Origin: Salvator merianae
Taxonomy: Eukaryota > Chordata > Lepidosauria > Squamata > Teiidae
Reading direction: 5' to 3'
DNA length: 64,000 bases
NCBI GenBank assembly: GCA_003586115.2
Contig: QVOM02000025.1
Coordinates: 86,614,688 to 86,678,687 of the forward strand
Under the pieces are notes generated by a model that did not search any database, was not told where the DNA came from, and was given only the letters and a program-made list of their open reading frames with translations. This document shows positions 43,626-55,629 of this stretch, piece after piece; position 1 is the first letter of the stretch, and each line of letters begins with the position of its first letter. A program made the translations under genes and the position numbers.

Positions 43626-44400
43626 TATAAGAACATAAGAGGACCTGTGCTGGATTGGGCCACAGCCCATATAGTCCAGCATCCTCTCTCACCACAATTG
43701 CCCACCAATTGCTTCTGGGCATCTCAAGCTGAAGACAAAGGCAACACTTTCACCTGCTCTCAATTCCCAGCAAATGGCCTTTAGAGGCATCCTGCCTGTT
43801 TCTCCAACCTGGGAGTGGTATCTAGGCATCTATTTTAGTAGCCACTGATCCACCTTTCCTATATTAATTTGTCCAGCCCCTTGTTAAAGCCATTCAGTGT
43901 GGTGTCATCACCACCCTCCCTGGTAGGAAATTCTATTGATCAATGACCCTTTGGGTGATTTTTTTTTCTTTCTGGTCTGACGCCTAACACCCCTACCCAA
44001 CAGCTTCAGAGAGTGTCCCTTGGTTCTAGTGTTGTGCAACAGAGAAAACAGGTTTTCTTTCTCCACCTTTTACACACCATGCATTTTATATACTTCAATA
44101 AGGTAATCCCTTAAGCATCACCTTTCAAGGCTGAAGATGCCTAGATATTGCATCTGATTTCATAAAGGAAGTGTTCTGGCCCCTTGATCATTCTGGTTTC
44201 CCTTTTCTGCACCTTTTCCAGTTTCACAATATCCCTTCTAAAATGTGGTGACCAGAATTGTACACAATATTCCAGTTATGGCTTCACTAGGGATTTATGA
44301 AGAGGCTGAATGGCACATGCCGACTTATTTTCTATTCCTTTCCCTAATTACGCCTAGCACTGAATTAGCTTTTTTCACTGCTACTGAACTCTGGGTCAAC
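43626..44400 (-). mobile_element. L3/CR1-like LINE 3' fragment, long copy
   Basis: It restarts 'ataagaacataagaggacctgtgctggattggg' and extends through the ORF2 C-terminal region ('cattcagtgtggtgtcatcaccaccctccctggtaggaaattct', 'cagcttcagagagtgtcccttggttctagtgttgtgcaacagag'). It runs on into upstream ORF2 sequence ('ccagaattgtacacaatattccag'; compare vertebrate CR1 ORF2). It is the longest L3-like piece here but has no intact frame. Confidence 0.7.
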
Positions 44401-46573
44401 AATTTTGTTACAACATGAATTCTTTCCCATTGTTGTACTTATGCCAGATTCCTGGGATCTGGACCAAATGGTCCCAGAGACCATTTACAGCAATGGAATT
44501 CCACACACAGGTCAGAAGCCCTTTCTGCAGTTACCTCTCATGGTCTGAACTAGCAGGTCTGGACCAGGCAGACATGACAGTGCTGGTCCATACCAGCTCC
44601 TGTCCCTGCTCTGAAGCTTGTGGAAGCTTCAGGACCAGGCTCCAATTGCTCAGAGGGCTAAAAGCAAGCCTTTCCAGGCTTGGAGTCTTTGGGGGACTGG
44701 TTTCAGTGGTGGACTTTGGGGCGCTGCCAAAATGGGTCCCCTGCTAGTCCCAAAGATGGAAACAAAGTGGCCCAGGTAGGCCTGCATAGCAGCCATGGGA
44801 AAGGGGGGGAATGCATTGTTGTTTGTTTTCCTTCTGCTGAGAAAGCACTTCTAACAGCACTTTCCCCCCTCAACGGGGAGATGATAGCTCAATAGATGCG
44901 GGATTATTCAATCCCCATGTCCTTCCAGCTTTCTCATTGTGCCATAATGGTACTGAGTGGATCCTGTCTAAATGTGTGGAAAACATAGAGGTTGAAAAGG
45001 CTCATTATGAGACATATCTGTAAAAGTTGCACTTTTGGCCTAGAGAATTTGCTGACAAGTAGGTGCTCCAACATGCCTTCCTGAAAATGTGGCAAAAGTG
45101 TGTGATCATTTTGGCCACTTTTCCACTTGCCATCTGAAGTGCCTGATAATGCACGCTCTGCCGCTGCATCTCCATTTGTGGCAGCAGAAGGCACCTTGTG
45201 GCAATTGCACTGGTCGATTAGTGGGTGCAATCACTGATCGAGGTGCCGTTTATGAAGGGCACAATTTTCTTCCCTAAACAGAGTCGCTTCCGTCTGCTGA
45301 TGAAAATGCTGTTTCTGTGCTTGAAAATGAGATAAGAAAGCATCATTTTCAGCAGTGACTGTGATAAGAGAGGCGCACTGGGATGGGGAAAAAAACTCTC
45401 TCCCAGGTACTGTCTCTGCAGAACCTTTAAGCTATTGGATAAGTTGAACAAACAATCTATATGAAACCACATAGAAAAATGGCAGACAGCAATAACAACT
45501 CAAAACCAAAAGATTCTCCAGTAGAAATAACCAACCTTTTTTAAAAACACAGCAAAAAGGCTTAAAACAAAAAAAATGGCTGTAACAAAAGAAATAGATA
45601 AAAAGCAACTGATTGTCATTGTCAAAAGCACAGAAAACAAGAGCAGTTACACTTTTTTCCCTAAAGAGGGTGCTAAGCTGTCCTATCGCGGCATGTGCAA
45701 AACTTTGACAGTTCTTGCTACACTGGACCAGGCAACAGTGAATGGATTCTGACAAGAGATTTTAAAGAGACTGCTGTGGGGAGCTATAGGGACAAGTCTT
45801 CAGACTAAAAGTTAAGAGGGAACCCTGAACTGAAGGGGGAACACATGGATTATCTCACCCTCCAGTATGGCATTGAGATGGTTTCTGAGCCTTTGCCCAT
45901 GATCACCATACAGTTCCGGTAAAGTATCCAATACATGGGGAAGTGAAAGATGGAGATTGTTGGGGCTCAGGAAGAGTGCAAATCAGCAAACAGGCAAAAC
46001 GTAAGATCCAAATTTGGTGAGGTTGCTTTGGACTGAAGCAGCAATCCTTTCAAATGAGTTGAGAAGATCGCAGAGCAGACCAGCAGAAAATTTAAATGTG
46101 GTTGTCAGTAGATTGCAGCGATGATCACAGGCAGCATGAAGGGTGATTCCTGGGACAGAAAACCATGCCCGGACTCTACCTGAGGACCTTTCTACTACTA
46201 TTTTGGACATAGGGACCATCGCGCAAAGCAAGGGAGACACCTATTAGGTGGGACAAAACATGACTGTTATGTACCTTAATGGGAAGTTCAAAACTGAAAC
46301 AACATGATATTGGGGTCATCCTCAAAATTAGTGTACCTTGTGCAGAGGTTGTATGAGGTGTGCAAAGGCAGATGTTTATGTGCCAGCTGCCTCCAGCACC
46401 TCTGGGCTGTGATAATGGCCTTTAGATGGCTTGCCTAGATAGGGACAATGGAGAAGCACACATAGGACAAAGCACTGAGTCATTCAATCAAGGTTGGTCA
46501 ACATTCCTAATGGGTGCATTTCTGTTGTAATGCCTGGATCTTGTTTAATAATAGGATTGGTCAAGGTGACACA
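44401..46573. other. Unassigned, with a MITE-like piece
   Basis: 44518-44760 ('gccctttctgcagttacctctcatgg...tgggtcccctgctagtccc') resembles the larger MITE at 37654 without the nested insert, but only one end is recognisable. 44761-46573 holds nothing I can assign. Confidence 0.35.
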
Positions 46574-46671
46574 GGTTGCATCCAGACATCACTTACTTAT
46601 TCTGCTATATTTGAATAAAGCATGGATATTCCTGATATAGCACAGTAAGTAAGCAATGTCTGGATGCAGCC
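46574..46671. mobile_element. 98-bp hairpin MITE with ACA target duplication
   Basis: Left arm GGTTGCATCCAGACATCACT and right arm AATGTCTGGATGCAGCC pair over about 38 bp, continuing through TACTTATTCTGCTATAT and its counterpart. The flanks are ACA on both sides (46571-46573 and 46672-46674). It is compact, with no coding capacity. Confidence 0.8.
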
Positions 46672-48029
46672 ACAATAATGTCCCAGAGACATTCTGATTT
46701 TGATTAGAAATGCACCAGTTCTGATCAGTTCTGCAGGGGTTTCCATTCAATACTGGTAAACAGAGGATTTTAAGCATTGGTTGCTTCCCCAGCTGTATTC
46801 TTGCAGTTTACTTTTCCATAGGCAGAAGGGAGGGGTCACAGGCCAAGCTCAAGCCTGCATTTTCAAATGGGGTTTGTCTTTCTCCAAGATGGAGTCTGTC
46901 CAGCATAGGGGTCCATTTTTTCCTGGTCAGTGTCCTATGCTTTTAACATACCACAATTCATCAGCACATTTTGTCATTGAGACTGTTTCTTTCCTCATAC
47001 ATCAGAGCATGGATACATTCGTATTTCTTGAGTAATTATGGAAATAATTGTGGTACCTCACTACCACACCTGGGAAGCAGCAGTCTCCATTTTAAAGTGG
47101 AGACCCTGCCATAAATTCACCTGCCTTCTCAGAAGCAAGCAAGTGAGAGCAAACCAAAACTTGCATGGGGATGGGTGTGTGAGTGGCTAAAGCATACTGA
47201 CCATATATCCAGTAAAAAGAAGAGTCATTGAAAGGAAGCCCCTTCTCCAGTTATCAGGTCTCTGCTTGCTCTCCAGTAGGCAAGAGAGCTATTCAGATGT
47301 AACAAAAGGGAAGAACCTCAGAGACAGTAGCATGTATCATTCATGCTCCCAGCCCTTTTCGAATCCACATTTTTCAGCACAGAATATTTACAAGAGGTGG
47401 GACAGGCAGGCTGGTGTGTGAACAATCCCATCTCAGAGTCTCATATTTTTGACTGTGTGTGATCATAGCCCTGAGATTGTATTCTTTTGTCAGGATTATG
47501 TGGCAGGGTCAGTGTAATCCATCCTGTCGCAAAGCTGTGGCTGGTGCCTCTGCTGAATTAGACTTTAACATTTCAGAGTGTTTTCTCCAGCCTTCCAAAT
47601 CAAAACGGGGGTGTGTGTGACTTATTTCTCTGCACTCTACATTTCCATGAAAAGCTCTTTTCCCTCTTCCAAACCTTCTTTTATTCAATTACTTTAGTGT
47701 CCCTCATGTCATTTAGATAATTAGCATTTCCTTCCATTGCCCATTTGTGCATAATTCAATTATTTAAGAATGTGGCATCGGAGACACAAATGATAACCAT
47801 GCTCAATTACATTACCAAAGTACACACACACCCCGAAACTTTTGTTTATCCTGCAAGGTGTCGCCTCTTTCATGCAATTTATATGCCTTGTAGTTGGTGG
47901 CATCCTGGAACAGTCTTCATATTTCCAGACCGTTCTGTGCATATGCCTACCTTTAAGGATATGGCAACAATTTCACTACAACAATGCAATAGATCAACTG
48001 GAACACACAAAATGTATATAGGAGTTTTT
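46672..48029. other. Unassigned non-coding sequence
   Basis: No gene or repeat is supported. Confidence 0.4.
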
Positions 48030-48367
48030 ATCCTATCCTGCTCCCAGTCGAGTGCATTTGCATCTGCTTCTGGGTGCGAATGCATGGCTGCACACCATGG
48101 CTGCACCTGCATGATCATATGATCACTCCTGTATGCGCCTGTGTGATCCATGGCACTGCCTGTCACTATGATAGTGGCCAGATGCTTCCTGGCCCCTGTT
48201 ATGGCAAAGTTCTGGAGCAGGATACCAGCATTCGCACTGCGAATGCTGATATCCTGCTGGTATTCTAGGCTATGGCCCTGCAGTGCGGACAGTGTCCACG
48301 CTGCGTGATCCAGTCCACCTTAAAATGGGATCATTATCCCATTCTAAAGTGGAAAGTGTGGGAAGGC
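48030..48367. mobile_element. PIF/Harbinger-like MITE, left end unclear
   Basis: The right end TCTAAAGTGGAAAGTGTGGG, with the hairpin GGGATCATTATCCC just inside, matches the termini of 21444-21586 and 49656. The interior ('cttctgggtgcgaatgcatggctgcacacc', 'gcattcgcactgcgaatgct') is shared with other copies. No left terminus was found near 48030. Confidence 0.6.
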
Positions 48368-48535
48368 ACAGAGACAGAGGCAGAGACAAAGACAGAGATG
48401 ATAGAGATGATGGAGATGGAGATATTGCTTGTACACGAAGTGACACTCACTTGTATAGATAAGGTTCAAGATAAAAGTTGTTAGTACAGTACTTATGTAT
48501 TATTACATTTTGTTGTAGCTTTTTTGGAGTTAGTA

Positions 48536-48870
48536 TTTATTTATTTATTTATTTGCATTTTTATCTCGCCCTATATCCAAAGATCTCAGGGCAGGTTACA
48601 GCAATAAAAAACAAGATGTAAAATAAACACCCTAGACGCAATGTCAGGGCCTGAAAGTGGGGAGCCAAAGGCTAGGGTGAATACATGTGTCTTCACTACT
48701 CTCCTGAACATATAATGTGAAGGTGTCTGGTGCACTTCAATGGGGAGACTATTCCATTGTCGGGAGCTACAACTGAGAAGGCCCTATCCAGGGTGCCTGC
48801 CCTTTTTGTTCCTGATGATGGCGGTACAACCAGAAGAGCCTCTCCTGCAGATCCTAAATATATTATTATA
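48536..48870 (-). mobile_element. L2-like LINE 3' tail and downstream region
   Basis: 'atttatttatttatttgcatttttatctcgccctatatccaaagatctcagggcaggttacagcaataaaaa' is the antisense form of the tail at 10233-10284. It continues with 'gagactattccattgtcgggagctacaactgagaaggccctatcc', which parallels minus-strand L2 coding sequence at 61240-61290. No frame is intact. Confidence 0.65.
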
Positions 48871-49655
48871 TTTGGTAGTTGTTATGTAGTTATATTGTAG
48901 TTACATTGTAATGCTGTAACAATAATATTTAAATAAAATACTTTTATTTCAGAACCAATAGACATATAGCATGCTCATATATTTGCTAATCTTATTTGGG
49001 CTGGGAACAAGCAAAGCTAATGAAACATTGAGACCAGCGATTCTTCACCACCCTCTACAAACAAAGGGTCCAAAACTGGAATAAAGGGTTATTCCATATC
49101 ACAGATTTTCTTTTTTTTCCCCAAAGAGTAAAAAGATGGAAGATTATAGGTTGGTAAACAGAAGATGGTGAAGAAAAGATAAGTGCATCAGCAAAATTGC
49201 TGTAGGGCAGCAAGTCCTTCTGAAAATAACGTATTTTAATATAGGCAGTTGTCTGAGTGTTTGCATTGAAAGGGCAGATGATAATTCAGGTTGCAGGGTT
49301 TTCCACTCATTCCCAGAAGGCTTTCTGAGGACATGAAACTTTGGAATTGGTTTAGCACCAAGCAAGAAAGTTTAACTCCTTTTGACATGCGCTCAGAATA
49401 CCTCTGGCATTTGCAAAAGGGAAAAGTGCTCTTTACTGTTTAACTCAATAGAGCACATGTCTAGGGGAATTAAAATGAAATGCTGTGATTGCAAGTATAT
49501 CCTTTTATGGGTCAAAACTGAGTTTCCAACGACCATAGCAGAAGATGGAGTTTCAAAGCTCTACAACAGCCTCAAAGGAAAATTCTGCACTGGCTGACAT
49601 GCTGAATCAGCAAGTGTACTATGAGCTTCCATTCTGGACGTCATTTCTAAGCTAT
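48871..49655. other. Unassigned AT-rich sequence
   Basis: No gene is supported. Confidence 0.4.
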
Positions 49656-50260
49656 GGGCCTATTCGCACTTTCCACCTTAGAATGGGCTAGTTAGCCCAT
49701 TCTAAGGTGGAATACACCCCATTGTGCAGACACTGTCTGCCCCATAGCTAATCGGCCTGATTGGGTAGGCCTGATGGCACTATGGCGAGGGCCCAGGGTG
49801 CAGGTGTGATCCGCCATCGCACCTGCACACTGCACAGGCCTCCCAATTGCCATGGCAGTGGCCAGTCACTTGCTGGCCACTGCCATGGGGACCACCCGGT
49901 GTGGCCACTTCCAGTGTTGCAAGCCCAATCAGGGTGTCATAGTCCTGATCAGGGCATTACATGGGCCCAATCGGGCCCAATTGCCCCATCCCACATGTGA
50001 TCACAGGATCATGTATGCCCAATGGGCACATCGCTTGGAATATGGCTGCCACCATGATGCAGGTAAGTGCGAATGCAACCTTACCTGAAGCTCACTTTGA
50101 GCTTCAGGTAAGGTTGCAGGCTGCCAGTTACTGCATCAGCAGTGGTAGCGATTGGGAGTAGATGAAGCCTGCTTCCATTTGCTGTGGCCGTTTTCCAGTG
50201 TGAACGCACTTGCCTAGCAAGCATGCTTGATGCTTGCTAGGCCCAAGTGCAAATAGGCCC
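49656..50260. mobile_element. PIF/Harbinger-type MITE, 605 bp
   Basis: Left end GGGCCTATTCGCACTTTCCA and right end AAGTGCAAATAGGCCC are inverted. The left end carries a perfect hairpin (CACCTTAGAATGGGCTA / TAGCCCATTCTAAGGTG), and the right end carries GCTAGCAAG-type repeats (CTAGCAAGCATGCTTGATGCTTGCTAG). The outside bases (TAT and AAA) do not match. The right-terminal design is shared with 62762-63248. Confidence 0.8.
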
Positions 50261-50283
50261 AAAGTACCTGACACTTTAACTGA

Positions 50284-50590
50284 ACATAAGAACATCAATA
50301 GTATGCCATTGGATCAGACCCATGGCCCAATCTGGAACCATAGTCTGCTCTCACAGTGGCTAAGGAAATCCCACCAGTAGTACATGTGCACACAGCTTGC
50401 TCTGTTTGCAGTCTCCCAGAAATTGGCCTATGGTGGAGTATCACCTCCTACTGTCATTCGGGCTAATAAGCATGGATAGCCCTGACTTCCACGAACTGGT
50501 CCAATCCCTTTACAGAACCATCCAGGCTGGTAGGCAACACCATAACTTGTGGCACGGAATTCCAAAGTCTTACTAAATGTTGTGGTGTGT
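50284..50590 (-). mobile_element. L3/CR1-like LINE 3' fragment, diverged subfamily
   Basis: It starts 'gaacataagaacatcaatagtatgccattggatcagacccatggcccaatctgg' and continues to 'ccctgacttccacgaactggtccaatccctttacagaaccatccaggctgg...tggcacggaattccaaagtct'. The layout equals the other copies but the wording differs, so this is a separate, older subfamily (similar to 57700-57944). Confidence 0.65.
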
Positions 50591-53349
50591 AAAGTCTGCT
50601 GAAATACCTGCATTATGCTGAAATACCTGCCAAGGCACTTGCCTGTCGCTCACTCCTCTTTCGTTTCTGCAAAGAAATATAAAATAACATTGAAAGTAAA
50701 TGACAAAAATGGAAATAGTGAGGAGCAATAGCACACAACCCTGATCTTCCTGTTACCACAAGCGCCCTCTGCTGACTCTTCCAATATACTGCAACTATCC
50801 AGCCAGAGAGAAAGCAAGTTAGGAACGTCTTTAAATACTTTCCTGGTCAACGTCGGAACTGATAAAGAGAGACCATCTTCTTAATAATGGAGCCTGGGAA
50901 AGCCTTCCAAATATGGCAAAAGGCTGTACAGTATTTGTTTGGTTAGAAATTTTTTGGATTGCCTCCAATAAAAATCTCAAAGTGGTTTGCAGCAATAAAC
51001 ACTAAAAACAAGGACAAAAACCATGAAAATGACACAATTAGTTAAATACTTTAAAAGTTGGGGTAGATAAGGAAAAAGAAAACTTTCATGCATGGGTGAA
51101 AAGGTATGTTCTCAATAGGTGCCTCATGACCAGTGGTGGCTCATGGCTTTCTGGTCTGGGTGTAGGTGCAGGATAGGTGAGGACTGGCCAGCAAAACATG
51201 TGCCACTCCTAGGGAGGCCTTGCAACACCATATTGTGGACTCTCTGCAGAACAGGCAGCCCATCCTGTCCTGGCTTAGGAGCCAGAGGAAAAATGTTTCC
51301 CAGCTTCCAAAGTTGCAGACCTTGAGTGGTATGCTTGGAAATAGTCCCAAAGGTGGACCATTTCTGAGCTCTGATATGGGGATGGGTGCTTCTGCTGCCA
51401 CTGCATGCCCACATGGCAGGGATGGAATTGGATCCCATCCTTGGGCCATTATGATCTCCTGCTAGTCTGCTCCCAGGCATGCTCTTTGCACCCAGGAATG
51501 GATCAGGCTCAGTATCTGATCAGACACTGTCCACTAAGGAGTGCCTATCCTTACTTTGGCATGTGGTACCAAGAGGATACCATGCACCCAGACTGCAGCA
51601 GAACTGTGTAGAAGCTGCCAAAATGTCCTAGATAGTCCTGTTAATTATGCTGTCTCCATCCCTTGAGAAGGACATGATTTATGACTTCCAATTACTCCAG
51701 CTGGTTCAAAGTAGGCACCAAGGCAGCCATTTGCAATGGAGTCCTAATGTAGAGATGTACAGATCTGCCTTCTTAAAAACCTTCTATATGTTTCTCATAT
51801 TATCGTGTTAAATTCAGTTTGCGCCATTCCTATATTAGTTTGCTTTTTTTTTTCTTTTTGAGAAAATTTGCCTAACTTTCAAACAAATTTGTCTTCCTAC
51901 CTTGCATAAGATCTTCCCTAGTGCACACATTTTGCTTAATCTGTATTCCTAATGCCACACATTTTATTCGTTGCCTTCAGTATTATGCATTTTGGCTGCT
52001 TGAATAAAATAAACGAATAATTCCTAGGTGCACAGAAAAAAAGCCTTCCAAACTCAAGTATTCATATATTCGGCTAAAAACCTACCCAAAGTGCAGCCTA
52101 TTTGCTTCAACAGGCAATCCATCAGAACTGCAAGGGATGCTGCTCACTGATTGGCCACTGAATAAGAAATCCCCACCTCTTTGCTGAAGCAGTTTCCTCC
52201 TGCTTAACTCCTTAACTGCCAGGTTTTTTTTGTTTGCAAATAAAATTATTCTAAGAATGAAACTAAGTCCCCCTCTCCCTACTCTGCATTACTGTAAGAT
52301 GTCTAGTGTGCTTTTTAAGTACATTTTAAAGAAGGCAGGATTTTTTAGTTGCAGTTTCAGCTTCCTTCAGTCTGTTTAAATAAGTTCAAAAGGAAAGTCT
52401 CCCTGGTGCTGGCAAGAGCTCACAGGTGCCCCTCCCTGACTGTCCGATTGTCCGATGGGTTCCTGTGGGCCTTATTGATTGCTCTGCTACTGTAGGCAAT
52501 TCAAGGCTGTGACGGTAAAGTAAGGAGACCCAGGAGTTGCTTTGCCCCAGCTGTTGAAAGGACGCATAATTACATCCTTGGAGGTGGGGTAACACATTTT
52601 ATTATTTCTGGTTTGGCCCCCCAGGATCAAAGTCACCCAAAATGTGACTGAAATAGCTAGTCTGAACACACCCTCACTTCTTAAAAATGCCCTTCTGGAG
52701 CCATATTTTACTCCAAAACTGAATTGCAAAAAATACTTGCATTTCAGTTGATCCTTTGATATGAGAAGGTCAACATTACTAATTCATGGGAGAAAGAAAG
52801 AAAAAACAAAGCTTATAACTGTAGTAGGTCCTTTCTTCTGTCCCTGCCCTTCTTTCCTTTTTCTGGCATACCAATATTCATCTCTTTTTGGACAGGACAG
52901 GTTTTTTATCCCTAATGGTGGGCCCTGAGATCTCTCAACTACTAAACTTCCTTCAGATTTCCAGAATTTATTGAATTCCTGTGCCTCAAAATTCTCTGAG
53001 ATCAGCTTAGTGAAAGATAGTTGTGTTTACTCTGACTTTCCATAAAGATTTATGTTAGACCTTCTTAACAAAAGTTCTGACCTACAGAAATCTGTTTTCA
53101 CTGGTGTGTGTTAAAATAGCTACTGCCCCCAATTTGATAGAAGATTAACAGCCTGGTTTTTTTTTCCTAAGGTTGTCTGAAAAGTCTAGATTTATATATA
53201 TATTTTACGGGAGTAGGGATGAAAAATTCTGTAATGTGAACTTACATTAGATAAAATGAGCAGAATTCAAATTAGTTCAGCAGCTGATTGAACTCATCAT
53301 CATTTTGTATTCCCAATGACCAACGAAATAGATAGCTTTGTGAACCTGT
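50591..53349. other. Unassigned non-coding sequence
   Basis: 50945-51110 ('ggattgcctccaataaaaatctcaaagtggtttgcagcaataaacac...') is probably an eroded L2-type tail on the minus strand. 51120-51430 loosely resembles 21800-22210. No gene is supported. Confidence 0.35.
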
Positions 53350-53793
53350 AAGCAAGTTCAGAGGAGGCAAGTTCAGAAGAGGGCAACCAAAATGGTGATT
53401 GGTCTGCAAACCATGTCCTATGGTTAAAGGATCTAGGAATGTTTGATCTGAAGAAGAGAAGAGACATGATAGCTGTTTTCAAGTATCTGAAGGGCTGTCA
53501 CAGTGCAGAGGGATGGGCCCTATTCCCACTTACACAAGAAGGAAGGACTAGAAACAATGGGATGAAACTTCAAGGGAGTAGATACAGACTAGATATTAGA
53601 AAAATCTTTCTGACAGTAAATGCGATAGTTAATGGAATAGGTTGCTACAGGAGGTGGTGAGCTCTCCTTCACTGGAGGTCTTCAAGGAGAGGCTGGACAG
53701 ACATCTGTCTGGGATGGTTTAGTGGATCCTGCATTGAGCAGGGGGTTGGACTCAATGACCCTGGAGGTCCCCTCCAACTCTATGATTCTATGA
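53350..53793 (+). mobile_element. CR1: CR1 3'-end fragment
   Basis: It runs from within the ORF2 C-terminal region (MIAVFKYLKGCHSAEG at about 53467-53514, then KLQGSRYRLDIRK) through the 'ggaggtcttcaaggagaggctgg' segment and ORF2 end to the tail 'ctctatgattctatgattt'. It is collinear with 14170-14614, about 445 bp, with frameshifts. Confidence 0.9.
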
Positions 53794-53816
53794 TTTTTAT
53801 ATTCTTCTGCATCCTG

Positions 53817-54630
53817 TACAAATGTGTCCAAACTGAAATTTGATGTTCAGTTCGAATCAAGCCAAACGCGCCTTTGGTTCAAATTTGAACTTTTTTCTTT
53901 GAACCAGCAGCGTATTTGGTTCAAATGCAAACCTTTCAAACCTCAGATTGCACAGGGTACATTTGCAAGGTTTGTTTGAACAGCCCCTTTGATACAAATT
54001 TGAATTCTGTTTTCGAACAGGCAAGGTGTTTAGTTTGTTATGCCCCAACTCAAAATCCTGGCTCATACTTGGTACGCTACACCAATATGACATACCAAGG
54101 TAGGAGCTGTAACTCTCTTTATTGCTAGCAATAAGGGGTACCAGGAGATATTTCTCAAAGCTGGTCCATTGCATTCATTTTACAGAGGCTATTTACACAC
54201 AAGAGGTTTGTTTACCAAGTTTTGTGATAGGCTGTTTTTCTGCTATATTCAGGAAGAAAATACTGCCCATGCTCAGTGTATTTCAGCCTCCTTTACATTC
54301 ATTAGCAAATAGGTTTCTCTCCTCTAGTGATTTTTAGTATGCTAACGCATTTTTTTTCTGTGGCCCTTCTAATATCTGTGGGTCAACACTAGATTAGAAT
54401 TAGTTCCGTGAACTTTATTCACTGTACACTGTGTGTCATGTTATCATCCTTGGTACTTTTCCTTGCTTTTCCCTTATCTTAACAGAAACAAGCCTTTAAT
54501 TGTTTTCACAACAGGATATCACAAAAATATGTGAACTTTTTCTTCTGCCCATCAACTGCAGACTTGAACCTTTCAAACACCCCGTTTAATCCAAACAGGT
54601 TTGAACCCAAACCAGTTCAGTTCACTTCTA
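53817..54630. mobile_element. hAT-like non-autonomous element, GTTTGAACC-rich
   Basis: The left end is TACAAATGTGTCCAAACTG and the right end CAGTTCAGTTCACTTCTA. The flanks are GCATCCTG (53809-53816) and GCATCCTT (54631-54638), matching at seven of eight bases, which supports an 8-bp hAT duplication. The interior near both ends is full of TTTGAAC/GTTCAAA words. It lies tightly between two opposite-strand CR1 fragments. Confidence 0.65.
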
Positions 54631-54646
54631 GCATCCTTTGTTCCTT

Positions 54647-54975
54647 GAATCATAGAATCATAGAGTTGGAAGGGACCTCCAGGGTCATTGAGTCCATCCC
54701 CTGCTCAATGCAGGATCCACTAAACCATCCCAGACAGATGTCTGTCCAGCCTCTACTTGAAGACCTCCAGCGAAGGAGAGCCCACCACCTCCTGTGGCAA
54801 CCTATTCCGTTGACTGATGGCCCTTACTGTCGGAAATATTTTTCTAATATCTAGTCTGTACCTACTCCCTTGAAGTTCCATCCCATTGTTTCTAGTCCTT
54901 CCTTCCTATGTAAGTGAGAATAGAGCCCATCCCTCTGCACTGTAACAGCCCTTCAGATACTTGAAAACAGCTATC
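54647..54975 (-). mobile_element. CR1: CR1 3'-end fragment
   Basis: Antisense CR1 tail 'aatcatagaatcatagagttggaagggacc' leads into ORF2 C-terminal sequence, reaching the 'aagtatctgaagggctgtcac' segment near 54945-54965. It is about 330 bp. Confidence 0.9.
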
Positions 54976-55011
54976 AAGTATCTGAAGGGCTGTCACAGAG
55001 CAGAGGGATGG
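54976..55011 (+). repeat. Inverted 5' copy at the end of the CR1 fragment (snap-back)
   Basis: 'aagtatctgaagggctgtcacagagcagagggatgg' is the reverse complement of 54927-54962 with two mismatches, separated by the 13-bp spacer 'gaaaacagctatc'. The CR1 fragment therefore folds back on its own end. Confidence 0.85.
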
Positions 55012-55349
55012 AAAAGATGACAGAAATACAAATGATGTATATATAGACAAATGTTTATGAGATACCTGCAGATAGTCAGTAAATGCACCCTTACGGGGAT
55101 TTTAGTCAGAAAATTCAGGAATTTGATTGTAACTGGAAACCATAGATGAGAAAAGTTATCAATTCTGCAATGGGAAGCTTTCACTAGCAGTTTTCTAGAG
55201 CCAATGGAGGAGAGGAAGAATGACAAATACATCTAATATGTAATAATGTAGAAATATTTTTGCCTCAAATTTAAGTTTTTTGAATGCTCCTAATGTGAGA
55301 TGTTAAATGATTTAGGTGTTTTAAAACTGTCACTTTTCCTGTTCTGCCT
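55012..55349. other. Unassigned non-coding sequence
   Basis: No gene or repeat is supported. Confidence 0.4.
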
Positions 55350-55615
55350 TCCAGCACCTTCCTGACTTGGTTGGCTGCTTTTGAGTGCCAGGTCAGTCCA
55401 GAATAACACATCAGTCACCCACGACCTGATTGTGGATGGGGGGACTGATTTTGCATGCATCGCTGAAACTTGGGCAGCTGAACTAGGTGGGTCTTACTTT
55501 ATCCAGATTTGTCCCCCAGGTTATTTGGTGCAACACATGTTCCAGAGCAGTGTGGAGGAGATTGGGAGCTGCTGTAATCCACAGGATTTCAATCTTTCTT
55601 GACAGTCAACTAATT
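55350..55615 (+). pseudogene. L2-clade LINE ORF2, endonuclease N-terminus
   Basis: The plus strand reads LLSARSVQNNTSVTHDLIVDG, then FACIAETW and a QICPPGYLVQH segment. This is the start of an APE-type endonuclease of L2-clade elements (N-[A]RS...K..., ..D...ITETW, PPGY pattern). The catalytic Glu of the ETW motif is present. The frame stops at 55602 and the rest of the endonuclease and most of the RT are deleted. The element resumes on the far side of the MITE at 55630-56086 with C-terminal sequence. Confidence 0.65.
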
Positions 55616-55629
55616 CTCTCTGTAATTCA

